64,000 nucleotides of DNA, taken from assembly GCF_009905375.1 (NCBI RefSeq), contig NC_133657.1, positions 61,492,863 through 61,556,862 of the forward strand, written 5' to 3'. A program made the position numbers and the translations under genes. Each line of letters opens with the position of its first letter. The first letter of the stretch is position 1. A model generated the notes under the pieces. The model searched no databases. It saw nothing but the letters and a program-made list of their open reading frames with translations, and was not told the DNA's origin. This document shows positions 43,604-54,609 of this stretch, piece after piece. Source of the stretch: Apium graveolens (Eukaryota > Streptophyta > Magnoliopsida > Apiales > Apiaceae).

Positions 43604-44935
43604 TCACGACGAGCGCAATCTAAGGAACCTCCTAGATGATAAATCTAATTCAGCATCAGTAAATTTTACCTCTTTTCTTGACGATGAAGCATTTCCATCA
43701 ATAGCCATAAGAGCAAGATTCTCATCTTCTTCATCTTCACTATCAGTATCATCCCAGCTTCTTCCCTTTGCCAGGTAAGCCCTTTCAGAGTTACTCTTCT
43801 GATTTGAATCATAAAAGTTCTTCCTTACTTTCTTTGGCTTCCTGCATTTTATGGCAAAGTGTCCCAACTCATTGCAGTTATAGCATCTAATGGTGCTCCA
43901 ATCAACCATCCCTATTTTGTATCCACCACTACTGGTGTTAGAGGATGAAGATCCACCTGTCTGGAATCTGTTGTAGTTGGACTTGTACTTGAACTTGGGA
44001 TTTCTCTTGAATCTGACATTGGAGAATCTCTTGACAATTTGGGCCATTGACTCATCTTCCAATTGCTCCAGCTCTTCCAAGGAATAAAAATCATCACTGG
44101 ATTGATTTGTAGTAGGAGGATCATATTCTGCTACTATCACATTTTCCTCATCCTTGGAAAACTGTACCATTCTCTCCGACTGTTGTGATTGTTGTTGTTG
44201 TTGACCTTCAGCTACAAGAGCAGTAGATGTGCTGACCATTCTATCTTTCTCGTAGACTTCCTTCTGCTGAATCTGCTCCAACTCATAGGTTTTTAACACA
44301 CCATAGAGTCTATCCAAAGAAATCTCACTCAGATCTCTAGCTTCTCTAATGGCAGTGATTCTATGTTCAAGATGAGTTGGCAGTGTTAAAAGGAACTTTT
44401 TGTTGACCTCCCTGATTGAATAATATTTTCCATTTATGTTCAGGTTGTTGATCAACGCATTGTACCTCTCAAACACTTCAGTAATTCCTTCTCCTGGATT
44501 GGATTTAAAGTGTTCATACTCAGAGGTTAGGATCTCCAACTTGTTCTCCCTAACTTCCTCCGTGCCTTCATTAATCACCTCAACAGTTTCCCACATGTGT
44601 TTGGAATTTTTACAGTTCATCACATGTCTGTTCATCAAGGGATCAAGGGAATCAATTAATATTAATTGAAGGCTGGCATCCAAGGAGGCTTCTTCCTTTT
44701 CAGCAGGAGTAAAATCTTCAGGCTCTTTTGGATATGTTCTAGCTTTGGTAATCACAACATCATCTACTATCACCTCTGGTTCAATAACCATCGGAGTTTT
44801 TAGACCCTTCTTTAACAAGTTCAGATATTTGGGATTTGCAACTTGTAAAAATAATAGCATCTTCTTCTTCCACATGATATAATTTTCTTTATCAAATAGT
44901 AGAATTTTAACGGTTCCAACTTTTTGTGAAGTCCT
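43604..44935 (-). CDS. gag: Gag of element B, long intact frame but start codon lost
   Basis: An open frame of about 440 codons from TSQKVGTVKILLFD to the acidic and coiled-coil part. UBN2-type domain (residues ~10-250), Gln-rich linker, CCHC knuckle CYNCNELGHFAIKC and SEDEEDENLALMAIDG. The position of the ATG in A and in the second internal copy (47000 region) is AGG here (44933-44935), so normal initiation is lost. It lacks both lesions of A (frameshift 8127, stop 8838). Confidence 0.82.
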   Translation of the reverse strand, partial: RTSQKVGTVKILLFDKENYIMWKKKMLLFLQVANPKYLNLLKKGLKTPMVIEPEVIVDDVVITKARTYPKEPEDFTPAEKEEASLDASLQLILIDSLDPLMNRHVMNCKNSKHMWETVEVINEGTEEVRENKLEILTSEYEHFKSNPGEGITEVFERYNALINNLNINGKYYSIREVNKKFLLTLPTHLEHRITAIREARDLSEISLDRLYGVLKTYELEQIQQKEVYEKDRMVSTSTALVAEGQQQQQSQQSERMVQFSKDEENVIVAEYDPPTTNQSSDDFYSLEELEQLEDESMAQIVKRFSNVRFKRNPKFKYKSNYNRFQTGGSSSSNTSSGGYKIGMVDWSTIRCYNCNELGHFAIKCRKPKKVRKNFYDSNQKSNSERAYLAKGRSWDDTDSEDEEDENLALMAIDGNASSSRKEVKFTDAELDLSSRRFLRLRSS

Positions 44936-45032
44936 TATGAATTTTTGAATAAACAAAAATATACGGAGTTGAAAAAATCACAAAAGTCTAGGATCTTGAT
45001 TTGTTCGTTAATCAGAAGGCTCTGATACCAAT

Positions 45033-46361
45033 TGTTAGGTCCCAATGTGTTTGTAGAGGGGGGGTTGAATACAAACAGTACTGAATAATCGAATTAAATG
45101 CGGAATAAAAATGTGAAACAAAATTCAAGTTAAATAAGAATATTATTAAACTTGAAGGGTGTTACAACAACGGTATCGATTACAAGGAATTAATCTCAAA
45201 TTAATTATCACTAATCTAGAATAAATTCGACATGAACTTTTTCTATTTTTGCAATAAAAAGATTCAAATGCTAAACGCAATTTGAGATTAAGTTCTAGGG
45301 ATTTTGATCCGCTAGATAATTACACAAGAACAAGAGAATGATTTCTAGTTGATTGGATTTAACTTTACAAACTAGAAATTATGATCTTGAAGTATGCAGA
45401 TGAAGGATGAAATATTGTCTTCTTTTTCTTTTCTGCTGTGTTCTTGTTTTTGACTTGTGTTCTGTGTGTATATGATAGTCTTCTGCTTCTTCTTTTCTTT
45501 TTAAATCAATCAACAGACTCTCATTGAACTGGCAAGACAATCCTGAGCTCAGCAAGATAATCGGTAGGAATATTGATTGTACTAGCAAGACAATCTGATT
45601 GAACTACAATGACTTTCGGTATGACAATCAGTTGAACTAGCAAGACAATCTCCTTCCCAGTAGAACTTTCGGTATGACTATTGAAATGACTTGGCATGAT
45701 AATCGGTATGACAATCCAGATTGTCATGCTAGTTCATTTTCAATTGTCTTGCTGATTTAAGACTGTTTTTAATCCAATTAAACTTCTGAAAATTCTTAAT
45801 ATTAATTCTGAATTAATTAATCAATTAATTCAATTAATCAATAAATTAATCTTTGCAGATATAATTTATTTTCTTAATTAAATTATATGACTTAATTAAT
45901 TAATAGAGAATTAATATTAACCTTGAGCAGCAACCATTCTTCTGAAAATCTTCTGAAAAGCACTGAGAATTATGAATCAATTCCACCACTTCAATGTTGA
46001 CACTCGATGTACTGTCTGGTGCATGAGTGACTAACTTCCGCGATGATTCTTCATGTCTTGACTTTGATAATTGATTTTCTTCATATTAAATCCTTGTAAT
46101 TCTTTGATACCCTGACGAGATCTCTGTCACTTGATTAAATCCACAATCTTGATTTATATCACTGAGGCTTGAACAATTTCTTGAACTTCTTCTAGTGAAT
46201 TAATTCCTCAAGTCTGTAGATGAACCTTGTTTCTGAATCCTTTGACAGATGTTACTTTATGAGATCTCTTTGATGGTAGATCCACTATTTACTTGTTACA
46301 TTCTTATTTGAGTTGAGTTAAATCCTCGAATAAACAAATAGACTATGGCATATGCCTTACA
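45033..46361 (-). repeat. Element B LTR copy 2 (shared middle LTR)
   Basis: 1329 bp. Roughly 20-25 differences from copy 1 by eye. Primer-binding site TGGTATCAGAGCC (- strand) at 45018-45030 belongs to the first internal region. Confidence 0.88.
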
Positions 46362-47079
46362 ATCTCCCCCTATTTGTTTGTTAAACAATAACACACAAAT
46401 ACCTAGAGGATAACTCAACTAACAAATAAGAAAAAGATATAAACAGAAATGCAAAGTAAATAGCAGAAAAGTTCTGGACTAGATTTAACATATTCCAGAT
46501 TCCAAATAGATGTTCCTCTAGACTGAACATATCTTCAAGTAGTTTCATCTTCTTTTGTACACCCACATTTCCTGTTGAGAAGCCCATATCTCTCTTGCTT
46601 CGCCCCCTATGAGAATCAACTGATTAAAGAAGATCACCTTCGTTTACCACCTCTCCCGTATAATAGGATCCGCAGATAAAAACCAATGGTACTCCCCTTT
46701 TGATAACAGCTTCTTCCCTTACTAGAAAATCACCTTGTGCTTACCACCTCTCCCGTACAATAGGATCCGTAGTTACAAACAACAATGGTGTGGTGTAGTG
46801 TACATGTGTAGGACCTGTTTCTTCCTCCCTGTTATTTCTCCCCCTTAGTTGAGGAATCCTCCAAACTATTACTTAAGCTTTTATCTCCCCCTGAAAGAAG
46901 GAATGTATGCCGTCGTCTGAAGGTATCAGAGCCTTTTATCAAATAGTGGAATTTTAACGGTTCCAACTTTTTGTGAAGTCATTATGAATTTTTGATTAAA
47001 TAAAAATTCACGGAGTTGAAAAAATCACAAAAGTCTAGGATCTTGATTTGTTCGTTAATCAGAAGGCTCTGATACCAAT
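46362..47079 (-). mobile_element. Shortened second internal region of element B
   Basis: 46362-46919 matches 40332-40890 (3' end of the internal region). 46935-47079 matches 44890-45032 (5' leader and first Gag codons, with ATG intact). About 4 kb between them is deleted, with a short TATCAGAGCC-containing filler at the joint (46925-46934). Confidence 0.85.
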
Positions 47080-48410
47080 TGTTAGGTCCCAATGTGTTTG
47101 TAGAAAGGGGGGGTTGAATACAAACAGTACCGAATAATCGAATTAAATGCGGAATAAAAATATGAAACAAAATTCAAGTTAAATAAGAATATTATTAAAC
47201 TTGAAGGGTGTTACAACAACGGTATCAATTACAAGGAATTAATCTCAAATTAATTATCACAAATCTAGAATAAATTCGACATGAACTTTTTCTATTTTTG
47301 CAATAAAAAGATTCAAATGCTAAACGCAATTTGAGATTAAGTTCTAGGGATTTTGATCAGCTAGATAGTTACACAAGAACAGGAGAATGATTTCTAGTTG
47401 ATTGGATTTAACTTTACAAACTAGAAATTATGATCTTGAAGTATGCAGATGAAGGATGAAATATTGTCTTCTTTTTCTTTTCTGCTGTGTTCTTGTTTTT
47501 GACTTGTGTTCTGTGTGTTTATGATAGTCTTCTGCTTCTTCTTTTCTTATTAAATCAATCAACAGACTCTCATTGAACTGGCAAGACAATCCTGAACTCA
47601 CCAAGACAATCGGTAGGACTATTGATTATACTAGCAAGACAATCTGATTGAACTACAATGACTTTCGGTATGACAATCAGTTGAACTAGCAAGACAATCT
47701 CCTTCGCAGTAGAACTTTCGGTATGACTATTGAAATGACTTGGTATGACAATCGGTATGACAATCCAGATTGTCATGCTAGTTCATTTTCAATTGTCTTG
47801 CTGATTTAAGACTATTTTTAATCCAATTAAACTTCTGAAAATTCTTAATATTAATTCTGAATTAATTAATCAATTAATTCAATTAATCAATAATTTAATC
47901 TTTGAAGATATAATTTATTTTCTTAATTAAATTATATGACTTAATTAATTAATAGAGAATTAATATTAACCTTGAGCAGCAACCATTCTTCTGAAAATCT
48001 TCTGAAAATCACTGAGAATTATGAATCAATTCCACCACTTCAATGTTGACACTCGATGTACTGTCTGGTTCATGAGTGACTAACTTCCGTGATGTTTCTT
48101 CATGTCTTGACTTTGATAATTGATTTTCTTCAGATTAAATCCTTGTAATTCTTTGATACCCTGACGAGATCTCTGTCACTTGATTAAATCCATAATCTTG
48201 ATTTATATCACTGAGGCTTGAACAATTTCTTGAACTTCTTCCAGTGAATTAATTCCTCAAGTCTGTAGATGAACCTTGTTTCTGAATCCTTTGACAAATG
48301 TTACTTTATGAGATCTCTTTGACGGTAGATCCACTATTTACTTGTTACATTCTTATTTAAGTTGAGTTAAATCCTCGAATAAACAAATAGGCTATGACAT
48401 ATGCCTTACA
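47080..48410 (-). repeat. Element B LTR copy 3
   Basis: 1331 bp, with primer-binding site TGGTATCAGAGCC (- strand) at 47065-47077 next to it. Closes the tandem structure before the second ACATA. Confidence 0.88.
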
Positions 48411-48415
48411 ACATA

Positions 48416-48877
48416 GCAACTATAGACCATTTTTTGATATCCTTTCTTTTTTCCAACACCATTCCTAGTTGGGAACTTCGGTACCATGTGGTAGGTTGAT
48501 GGCACATCCTCAAAAGCATGGATCCCTGTTCTACCCATGATAATATTGTAGGTAGAGGCTTCCTTAACAACCTGAAAGTTTAACATCTGCGTGGCCTCCC
48601 TGGGCTCTTCTCCAATAGTTAAGAGAAGTTTTATTGCTCCTTCGACTTTTTATTCCACATGGTTAAACCCATAGATGGGTACGTCAGATGGAGTTAGTTG
48701 AGAATCATTGTAGCCCATCCTTATGAATGTGTCATGGAACAGAATATTCAAGAAAGCTCCGTTGTCCACTAGGACCCTCATAATAGGATAATTTCCAATT
48801 ATCAGAGTGATAACCAGAGGATCACCATGAGGAAATTTTAAACCATCAAGGTTTGGGTCACCAAATTCAAGCGTCAT
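48416..48877 (-). pseudogene. pol: Tat protease and protease-RT linker
   Basis: MTLEFGDPNLDGLKFPHGDP, then the protease site RVLVDNGAFLNILF, with the catalytic Asp kept (DNG for the more usual DTG/DGG). After a stop near 48650 comes STYNIIMGRTGIHAFEDVPSTYH. The coding sequence joins 39001 once B is removed. Confidence 0.78.
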
Positions 48878-48904
48878 CTCTGACTTAGAATGCTTAGATG
48901 GCTC

Positions 48905-50681
48905 TCAAAATATGATCATTACTTCTCTTGCACAAGCTTTTCGGGAGTTCCTTGTAGTACCAGCTGCTGTAGGTCCTTCTACGATCATACTGATTACCGG
49001 CCCTCGGGGTTGTGGGTTGCGATATCTGTCGTTACCCCTTTGAACATCATATCTTCGATCATTGTCACTTTTTTGGCCTCCAGCCTCTTCACCCTTGGTG
49101 AAACGTCCAAATTTTCCCCTTCGGATCAAATACTCAATCTCATCCTTGAGTTTCCTACAATCGTTAGTATCATGAACAACATCTTTGTGAAACCTGCAGT
49201 ATCGACTCTCGTCTCTCTTCTCGGGGTCTCCCCTTAGTGGCTTCAGCCATTTGAAATCTTTGTCCTTCTCAATTTCCATAAAGATTTGTCTTCTTGGAGC
49301 GCTCAACCTTACATATTCAATGAACCTTGGTTGCTGATTTTTCTTAGAAGAGGAGGAGTCTGAGTTTTTTCCAATTCATGGATACTTGTCCTTGGCATCG
49401 TACTCCTAATTCGTCTTCCGCTTCTTGTTTCCAGAAGGTTCTTTATTCACAGTCATCTTTTCATACTCCCCTTCACCTTGATATACTTTCCCGCTCTATC
49501 CTGGAGCTGCAACATACTTTCGGGAGGGCACTTAGCCAGGGACATCTTAAAGAACTCGTCTTTAGTCCCTTACTGTAGGGATATCATAGCTACCTTATCA
49601 TCAAGATTAGGGACCTTCAAAGCCTCCTTCATAAATCGATTCAGATATTCTCTCAGGGACTCCTTTGCTCCTTGGACTATGCCCATGAAAGAGGGTGAAC
49701 TCTTCTCGTGTACTCTGCAACTTATGAACTGCTTGATAAAAGCTTGGCTCAAGTCCTTAAAGGATCCAATAGAGTTTGGGGGGAGACGGTTCTAACACCT
49801 TTGATCCATACCCGATAGGGTTTGAGGGAAGGCCCGACACTTAATAGCATCATTCACGGGCTGTAGCAACAGGGCGTTAGAGAACGTCCTAACATGATTA
49901 GCAGGGTCTCCAGTACCATCATATACGTTGATGGTGAGCTTCTTGAACTTCCTTAAGATGCGGGCATTCATTATCTCGTCAGTGAATGGTGGGTTTGGAT
50001 CATCGGGATCTCTTAGGGGCATTAGATCACTTGGATCACCCCTTGGGGCAACAACCCTTCTTGGTATTGGACCATCCAGGTCTATGATTGAAGTAAGATC
50101 TCTCCGCCTTCAAGCAAGTGGGGATCTTGGATTCAGATGCGTCTCCAGGTCACGCTTCAACCTTTGGACCTCAGCTTCATGAGCCCTGATCCTCTCCTAA
50201 ATATCTTGGGGATTCGTCCCTTGAGTGCTCCTGGGGTGCTGGTCAGTATTATTCATCGGCTCTTTTCCAGCAAGCCTCCTTCTTGGAGCAACATCATCAT
50301 CCGATGATTCAGAGTCTCTATCAGTATAAGGTCCATAGAATTCTTGATCCTCCAGAATAGGACCCAAGTCACGTATCTATTGTGGCATCCGCCCTTGTGC
50401 TTCACTCCTATTAGAGTTCCCACTTCCTCCAGTCTCGGGGGTATAGAGGCATCTTGTAAGGGGGGTTAGTGGTCACAATCATCTAGTACTCATACCCAAC
50501 TGGTTGAGAGTTCACATGTACATGTATATATTGAAATTAGGGATTTGGCCCTTGAGGAGCCAGGGGATTCGTCCCTTATGGATGAGCCTCAGTTGCCCAT
50601 ACCAGGGTTCCTCCTTGGGTGGAGGCATAAGTTGAGTGTGGGGGTAATTCCACCACTGATGCAATTGTTCGCGATGGAACT
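48905..50681 (-). pseudogene. gag: Tat Gag, broken by frameshifts and stops
   Basis: Read right to left: acidic, Arg-rich start (50180-50400), MPLRDPDDPNPPFTDEIMNA, NVYDGTGDPANHVRTFSNAL, SFIKQFISCR-type core with LREYLNRFMKEALKVPN, then CRFHKDVVHDTNDC and LIRRGKFGRFTKG. At least four frame changes or stops. 50471-50681 is further N-terminal Gag or leader sequence that I can only partly read. GAACT at 50677-50681 would be the left duplication of E. Confidence 0.75.
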
Positions 50682-51703
50682 TGTTAGGAATATGTTGTGA
50701 ACTTGATGATAAGTTAAACAAAACACCTTAGTAGATTTAACTTAGTGTTTTGTAGCTCTTGACGGATGTTCTATAATAGTCCCGATGGATTAACTTTATA
50801 GTCCCGACCGATGACCTTTGAAGATCCATCGAGAGTGTAGCTTATGTAATAATAAGTCTTGTAGCACATTCTGCGAACAACAATGTATTAGTTAAGTAGA
50901 TTCTATAGGATTCTTTAAGTCATGTTGACTACTAGATTGATATATAGAACAGGGTGACTAACTGTAAATATAAGACGTCCTGTAATTCTGTATAAGTGAA
51001 ATAGAGTCAAGTGGCAGAAAGGCTCCCGACGGATGATCCTCAAAGGCTCCCGACGGATGATCAACAAGGAAACTGACGGATGACCAACATAGTCCCGATG
51101 GATGATCAAATTAAAAATAGTTGTTGACAGTGACAACACAGTCACATGCGTCGGGTGTTTGCAAAAGGAATGTGGTAGCCTAATTGCAGGATTTAGAGAA
51201 CAAAGAAGCATTACTATTTCCATGCAAATATGAAGATATTCAAGGATGTTGGACAGTGTAATGAAGCAACATGAAAATAGACTAGAAACAATATTGTTTT
51301 ACTTGTTTATCTTTTTATCATGTAACTTGGTAGTATATAAACCAAGTGTAGCAAGTATAACATATAACTAAGATAGCTAGAATTATTTTCAGAGAGACAG
51401 AAAAAGCTGTATTTGTTAAGCATCTCTTTGTAATTCTGCAAGTTCTCTTGTAAGCAGCTGTGTGTTATTCAAACATCACAGAGTTTTCATCTTTATATAT
51501 ATATCTCTGGTGGATAAGTTCTAATCCACCAGAAAGTTTTAAAGCCTTGTGTTTTATTTCTTTGTGTTTGATTTTCACATTCCGCAACAGAAAAATCTAC
51601 ACAGTTATATTATTTAGTGAGAACACTTTTAAAATCAGAAAAAGAAATCAGAATTATATTCAACCCCCTTCTGTAATTCTTTTTGCATTGTTTGGGAATA
51701 ACA
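50682..51703 (+). repeat. 5' LTR of element E
   Basis: 1022 bp, TGTTAGGAATATG to GGGAATAACA. CGACGGAT(G) motif copies and variants at about 50761, 50781, 51028, 51050, 51074 and 51095. TATA box TATATAA at 51334-51340. Confidence 0.87.
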
Positions 51704-51705
51704 AT

Positions 51706-51717
51706 TGGTATCAGAGC
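51706..51717 (+). other. Primer-binding site of element E (initiator tRNA-Met)
   Basis: TGGTATCAGAGC two bases after the LTR. Confidence 0.9.
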
Positions 51718-51763
51718 AAGCTTTTGAAGTACAAAGAGTGTAAAGATCTCCACAATCAACAAG

Positions 51764-52870
51764 ATGAACATAAAAGATGTTGGAGTAAAGATTCCATTTC
51801 TGGACAAAGACAACTATCACTATTGGAAGGTGAAGATGCACCTGCATCTCCTATCTCAAGATGAAGCTTATGTGGACTGCATTGAAAAGGGTCCACATAT
51901 CCCTATGAGAGCTGCTACAGGAAATGAAACATCAGTCCCAAAGCCTCAAGCCAGAATGGTCATATCCAGATAAAGAACAAGTTCAAAAGGATAAAAAGGC
52001 CATGAACATTTTGTTTAATAGTGTTGACAGTGACATGTTTGACAACATCATTAACTATAATACTGCTAAGGATGTTTGGGATACAATCCAAGTTATATTT
52101 GATAGAACTGAGCAAGTAAGGGAGAACAAGATGCAACTCTTGATTCAGCTATGAGCATTTCCACAGTGAAGAAAGTCAGTCACTCACTGACATTTTCATT
52201 AGATTCCAAAAAATACTGAATGCTCTAAAATTGCATGGAAGGGTCTATCAAACAAAACACTCAAACCTCAAATTCCTTAGATCTCTGCCAAAGGAATGAA
52301 AACCTATGACAGTCTCATTGAGAAATTCTCAAGATTATAAGGAATTCACCTTGGATAGACTGTATAGTATCCTAAAAACCTATGAGCTTGAAATAGAGTA
52401 AGATGAGAAGATGGAGAAAGGATGAAAGAAAGGAGGATCCATTGCATTGGTTGATGAGCAAGAAAAGGAGAAAGAGATAAGGATTGAAGATGTTGATTCT
52501 GCACCAAACCCTAGAGTTTATGAAGGCAAGGGAAAAGGGCTAGTTGCTGAACATGAAGACAATCTTAGTCAAGATGACATGGATGACATAGATGAGCATC
52601 TTGCTTTTCTATCCAGGAGATTTGCCAAGCTCAAATTCAAGAAAAATTTTGGAGCAGCCAAGTCTAAGTTCATTTTGCTAGTGAGTGCAGAAAGCCTGAT
52701 TCTGGTAAAAAAAAGTTTGAGCCTGTTGATTATAAGCAGAAATACTTTGAGTTGCTCAAGCAAAAGGAAAGGGCGTTCATTACAGAAGAAGATGACTGGT
52801 TTGTAGATGGATTGGAAGAGGATGAAAATATAAGCTGTCAATCTAGCACTTATAGCCAAATTATATGAAA
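51764..52870 (+). pseudogene. gag: Gag of element E
   Basis: MNIKDVGVKIPFLDKDNYHYW at ATG 51764. Frame changes near 51945 and 52148, then stops at about 52299, 52400 and 52424. UBN2-type residues are recognisable (NTAKDVWDTIQVIFD, LDRLYSILKTYELEIE). A deletion near 52675 removes most of the zinc knuckle, leaving only its end (ASECRKP). The C-terminal part (YKQKYFELLKQKERAFITEE) runs to about 52870, where another deletion joins it to protease. Confidence 0.82.
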
Positions 52871-52879
52871 TAGAGACAA

Positions 52880-54120
52880 GTTCATCAAGCAATCAGGGAA
52901 ACAGAAAGAATCTTTTGTATCGGGATAGTGGTTGCTCAAGGTACATGACTGGAGATTCTACCATGCTCACTAAGTTCAAGGAAAAGAGCTGACCCAAGTA
53001 TTACTTTTGGAGATGACAACAAGGGTTATACTGTGGGATATGACTTGATTTCAAAGGATAATGTCATCATTGAGGAAGTTGCCCTAGTGAATGGTCTCAA
53101 GCACATTATGTTGAGTATCGGCCAGCTTTGTGATAGGGGCAACTCAGTTACTTTTAATGCAGAAGCCTGTATTGTGACTAACAAGAAAAACAACAAAGTG
53201 GTTCTCACTGGAGTGAGAAAAGGCAATGTGTATCTAGCTGACTTCAACTCAACAAATGCGAAATCTGTAACTTGTTTTCTCAGTAAAGAAAATCAAGATA
53301 AAAGTTAGCTATGGCACAAGAAGCTCTCCCATCTAAACTTCAAGACCATGAATGAGCTAGTCAAGAAAGAATTGGTTAGAGGTATTCCTCAAGTGGAGTT
53401 TTCAAAGGATGGATTGTGTGATGCCTGCCAGAAAGGAAAGTATATTAAAGCATCATTCAAAAGGAAGCTTGAATCAATAATTGAAGAACCTTTGCAACTG
53501 TTGTACATGGATTTATTTAAACCAGTCAATGTATTATCCATCTCAAGGAAAAGATATTGCCTAGTAATTGTTGATGATTTCTCAAAGTTCTCTTGGACAT
53601 ATTTTCTAAAATCTAAAGATTAAGCTAGTGAAATCATCATCAATCACATAAGACAAGTCAACAATCATCTTGATTTCAAAGTTAGAAGAATCAGAAGTGA
53701 TAATGGAACTGAGTTCAAGAATTCTGTGATAAGATCATTTTGTGAAGAGAATGGGATCATGCATGAGCTTTCTGCAGCTAGAACTACATAACAAAATGGA
53801 GTGGTGGAAAGGAAAAACAGATGTCTTATTGAAGCTGCAAGGACAATGCTAGAAGAGTCAAAATTACTAACATATTTTTGGGCTGAAATTGTGAATACTG
53901 CATGCTACACTCAGAATATTTCTTTGGTAAATCAAGCAAAATGCATGACACCCTACCAATTGTTCAAGAATAGGAAGGCAACTCTAAATTTTCTTCATAT
54001 CTTTGGATACAAGTGCTACATTCTAAGGAATCAAACTGAACAGCATGGAAAGTTTGATGCTAAAGTAGATGAAGGAATTTTTGTTGGATATGCTATTGGA
54101 AAAGCATTCAGAGTCTAAAA
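52880..54120 (+). pseudogene. pol: Protease and integrase of element E
   Basis: QGNRKNLLYRDSGCSRYMTG keeps the protease Asp. The GAG-pre-integrase part has LWHKKLSHLNF and CDACQKGK. The integrase core shows LYMDLFKPVN, RIRSDNGTEFKN and QNGVVERKNRC, so the D, D, E residues survive. Stops at about 53306, 53621, 53788 and 54116. The QGNRKN opening of the pol frame is the same as in F. Confidence 0.83.
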
Positions 54121-54600
54121 TCTTAGAACAAACATTGTCAAGGAATCTGTACATGTTGTGTTTGATGATAAGAAGATTGAAGGACTAAAAGATGAAGGTT
54201 TCCATGATAGCCTCAAATTTGACAATGTTGAGATAGTTTGTGATGACAGTGATGATGATAGTGATGAAGACATGGTGGCTAAGGATAATGCAGAAAAGGC
54301 TATCTCCAATGATGCACAAAATTCAGCATTAGTTGAGATACAAGATGCATCATCCGTCAGAAAATAATCAGCTTCATCCGTCGGGATACAAAGTGCATCC
54401 ATCCATCGGAACAATGAGAGAAGATGAGAGTCAAAACAAATCACTTACAGATAGAACTCCCTCTTCAAATCAAAGATACACAAACTAATGGGGAGTTTCT
54501 TCTAATCAAAACTCAGTCACACATCAAGACAACAATGAGGCCTCTTCATCTAGAGCTAATCTACCACAACAGAGAAAATGGACTAGAGATCACCCATTTG
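54121..54600 (+). pseudogene. pol: Integrase-RT spacer of element E with CGACGGAT motifs
   Basis: Asp/Ser-rich spacer (VCDDSDDDSDEDMVAK), then an 80-base cluster carrying ATCCGTCAG, ATCCGTCGGG and ATCCATCGG (54355-54412), the inverted family motif. Several stops follow. Confidence 0.7.
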
Positions 54601-54609
54601 AACTGATCA

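Larger units (their letters stand above)
39002..48410 (-). mobile_element. Element B: tandem three-LTR copy of the A family
   Basis: Structure on +: LTR 39002-40331, internal region 40332-45032, LTR 45033-46361, shortened internal region 46362-47079, LTR 47080-48410, flanked by exact ACATA duplications (38997-39001, 48411-48415). One duplication for the whole block shows that it inserted once and that the extra unit arose later (unequal recombination) or inserted as a concatemer. Same family as A: homologous LTRs, the same absence of integrase and reverse transcriptase. Confidence 0.9.
37510..50681 (-). mobile_element. Tat-type Ty3/Gypsy element, split by element B and cut at both ends
   Basis: Parts 37510-39001 and 48416-50681. 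On the - strand: Gag, protease, then reverse transcriptase and RNase H to an abrupt end at about 37505. Gag (FYDGTGDP-like NVYDGTGDPANHVRTF) and the CRFHKDVVHDTNDC finger are typical of the Tat/Retand group. The 5' end is interrupted at 50682 by element E. Heavily degenerate. Confidence 0.78.
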
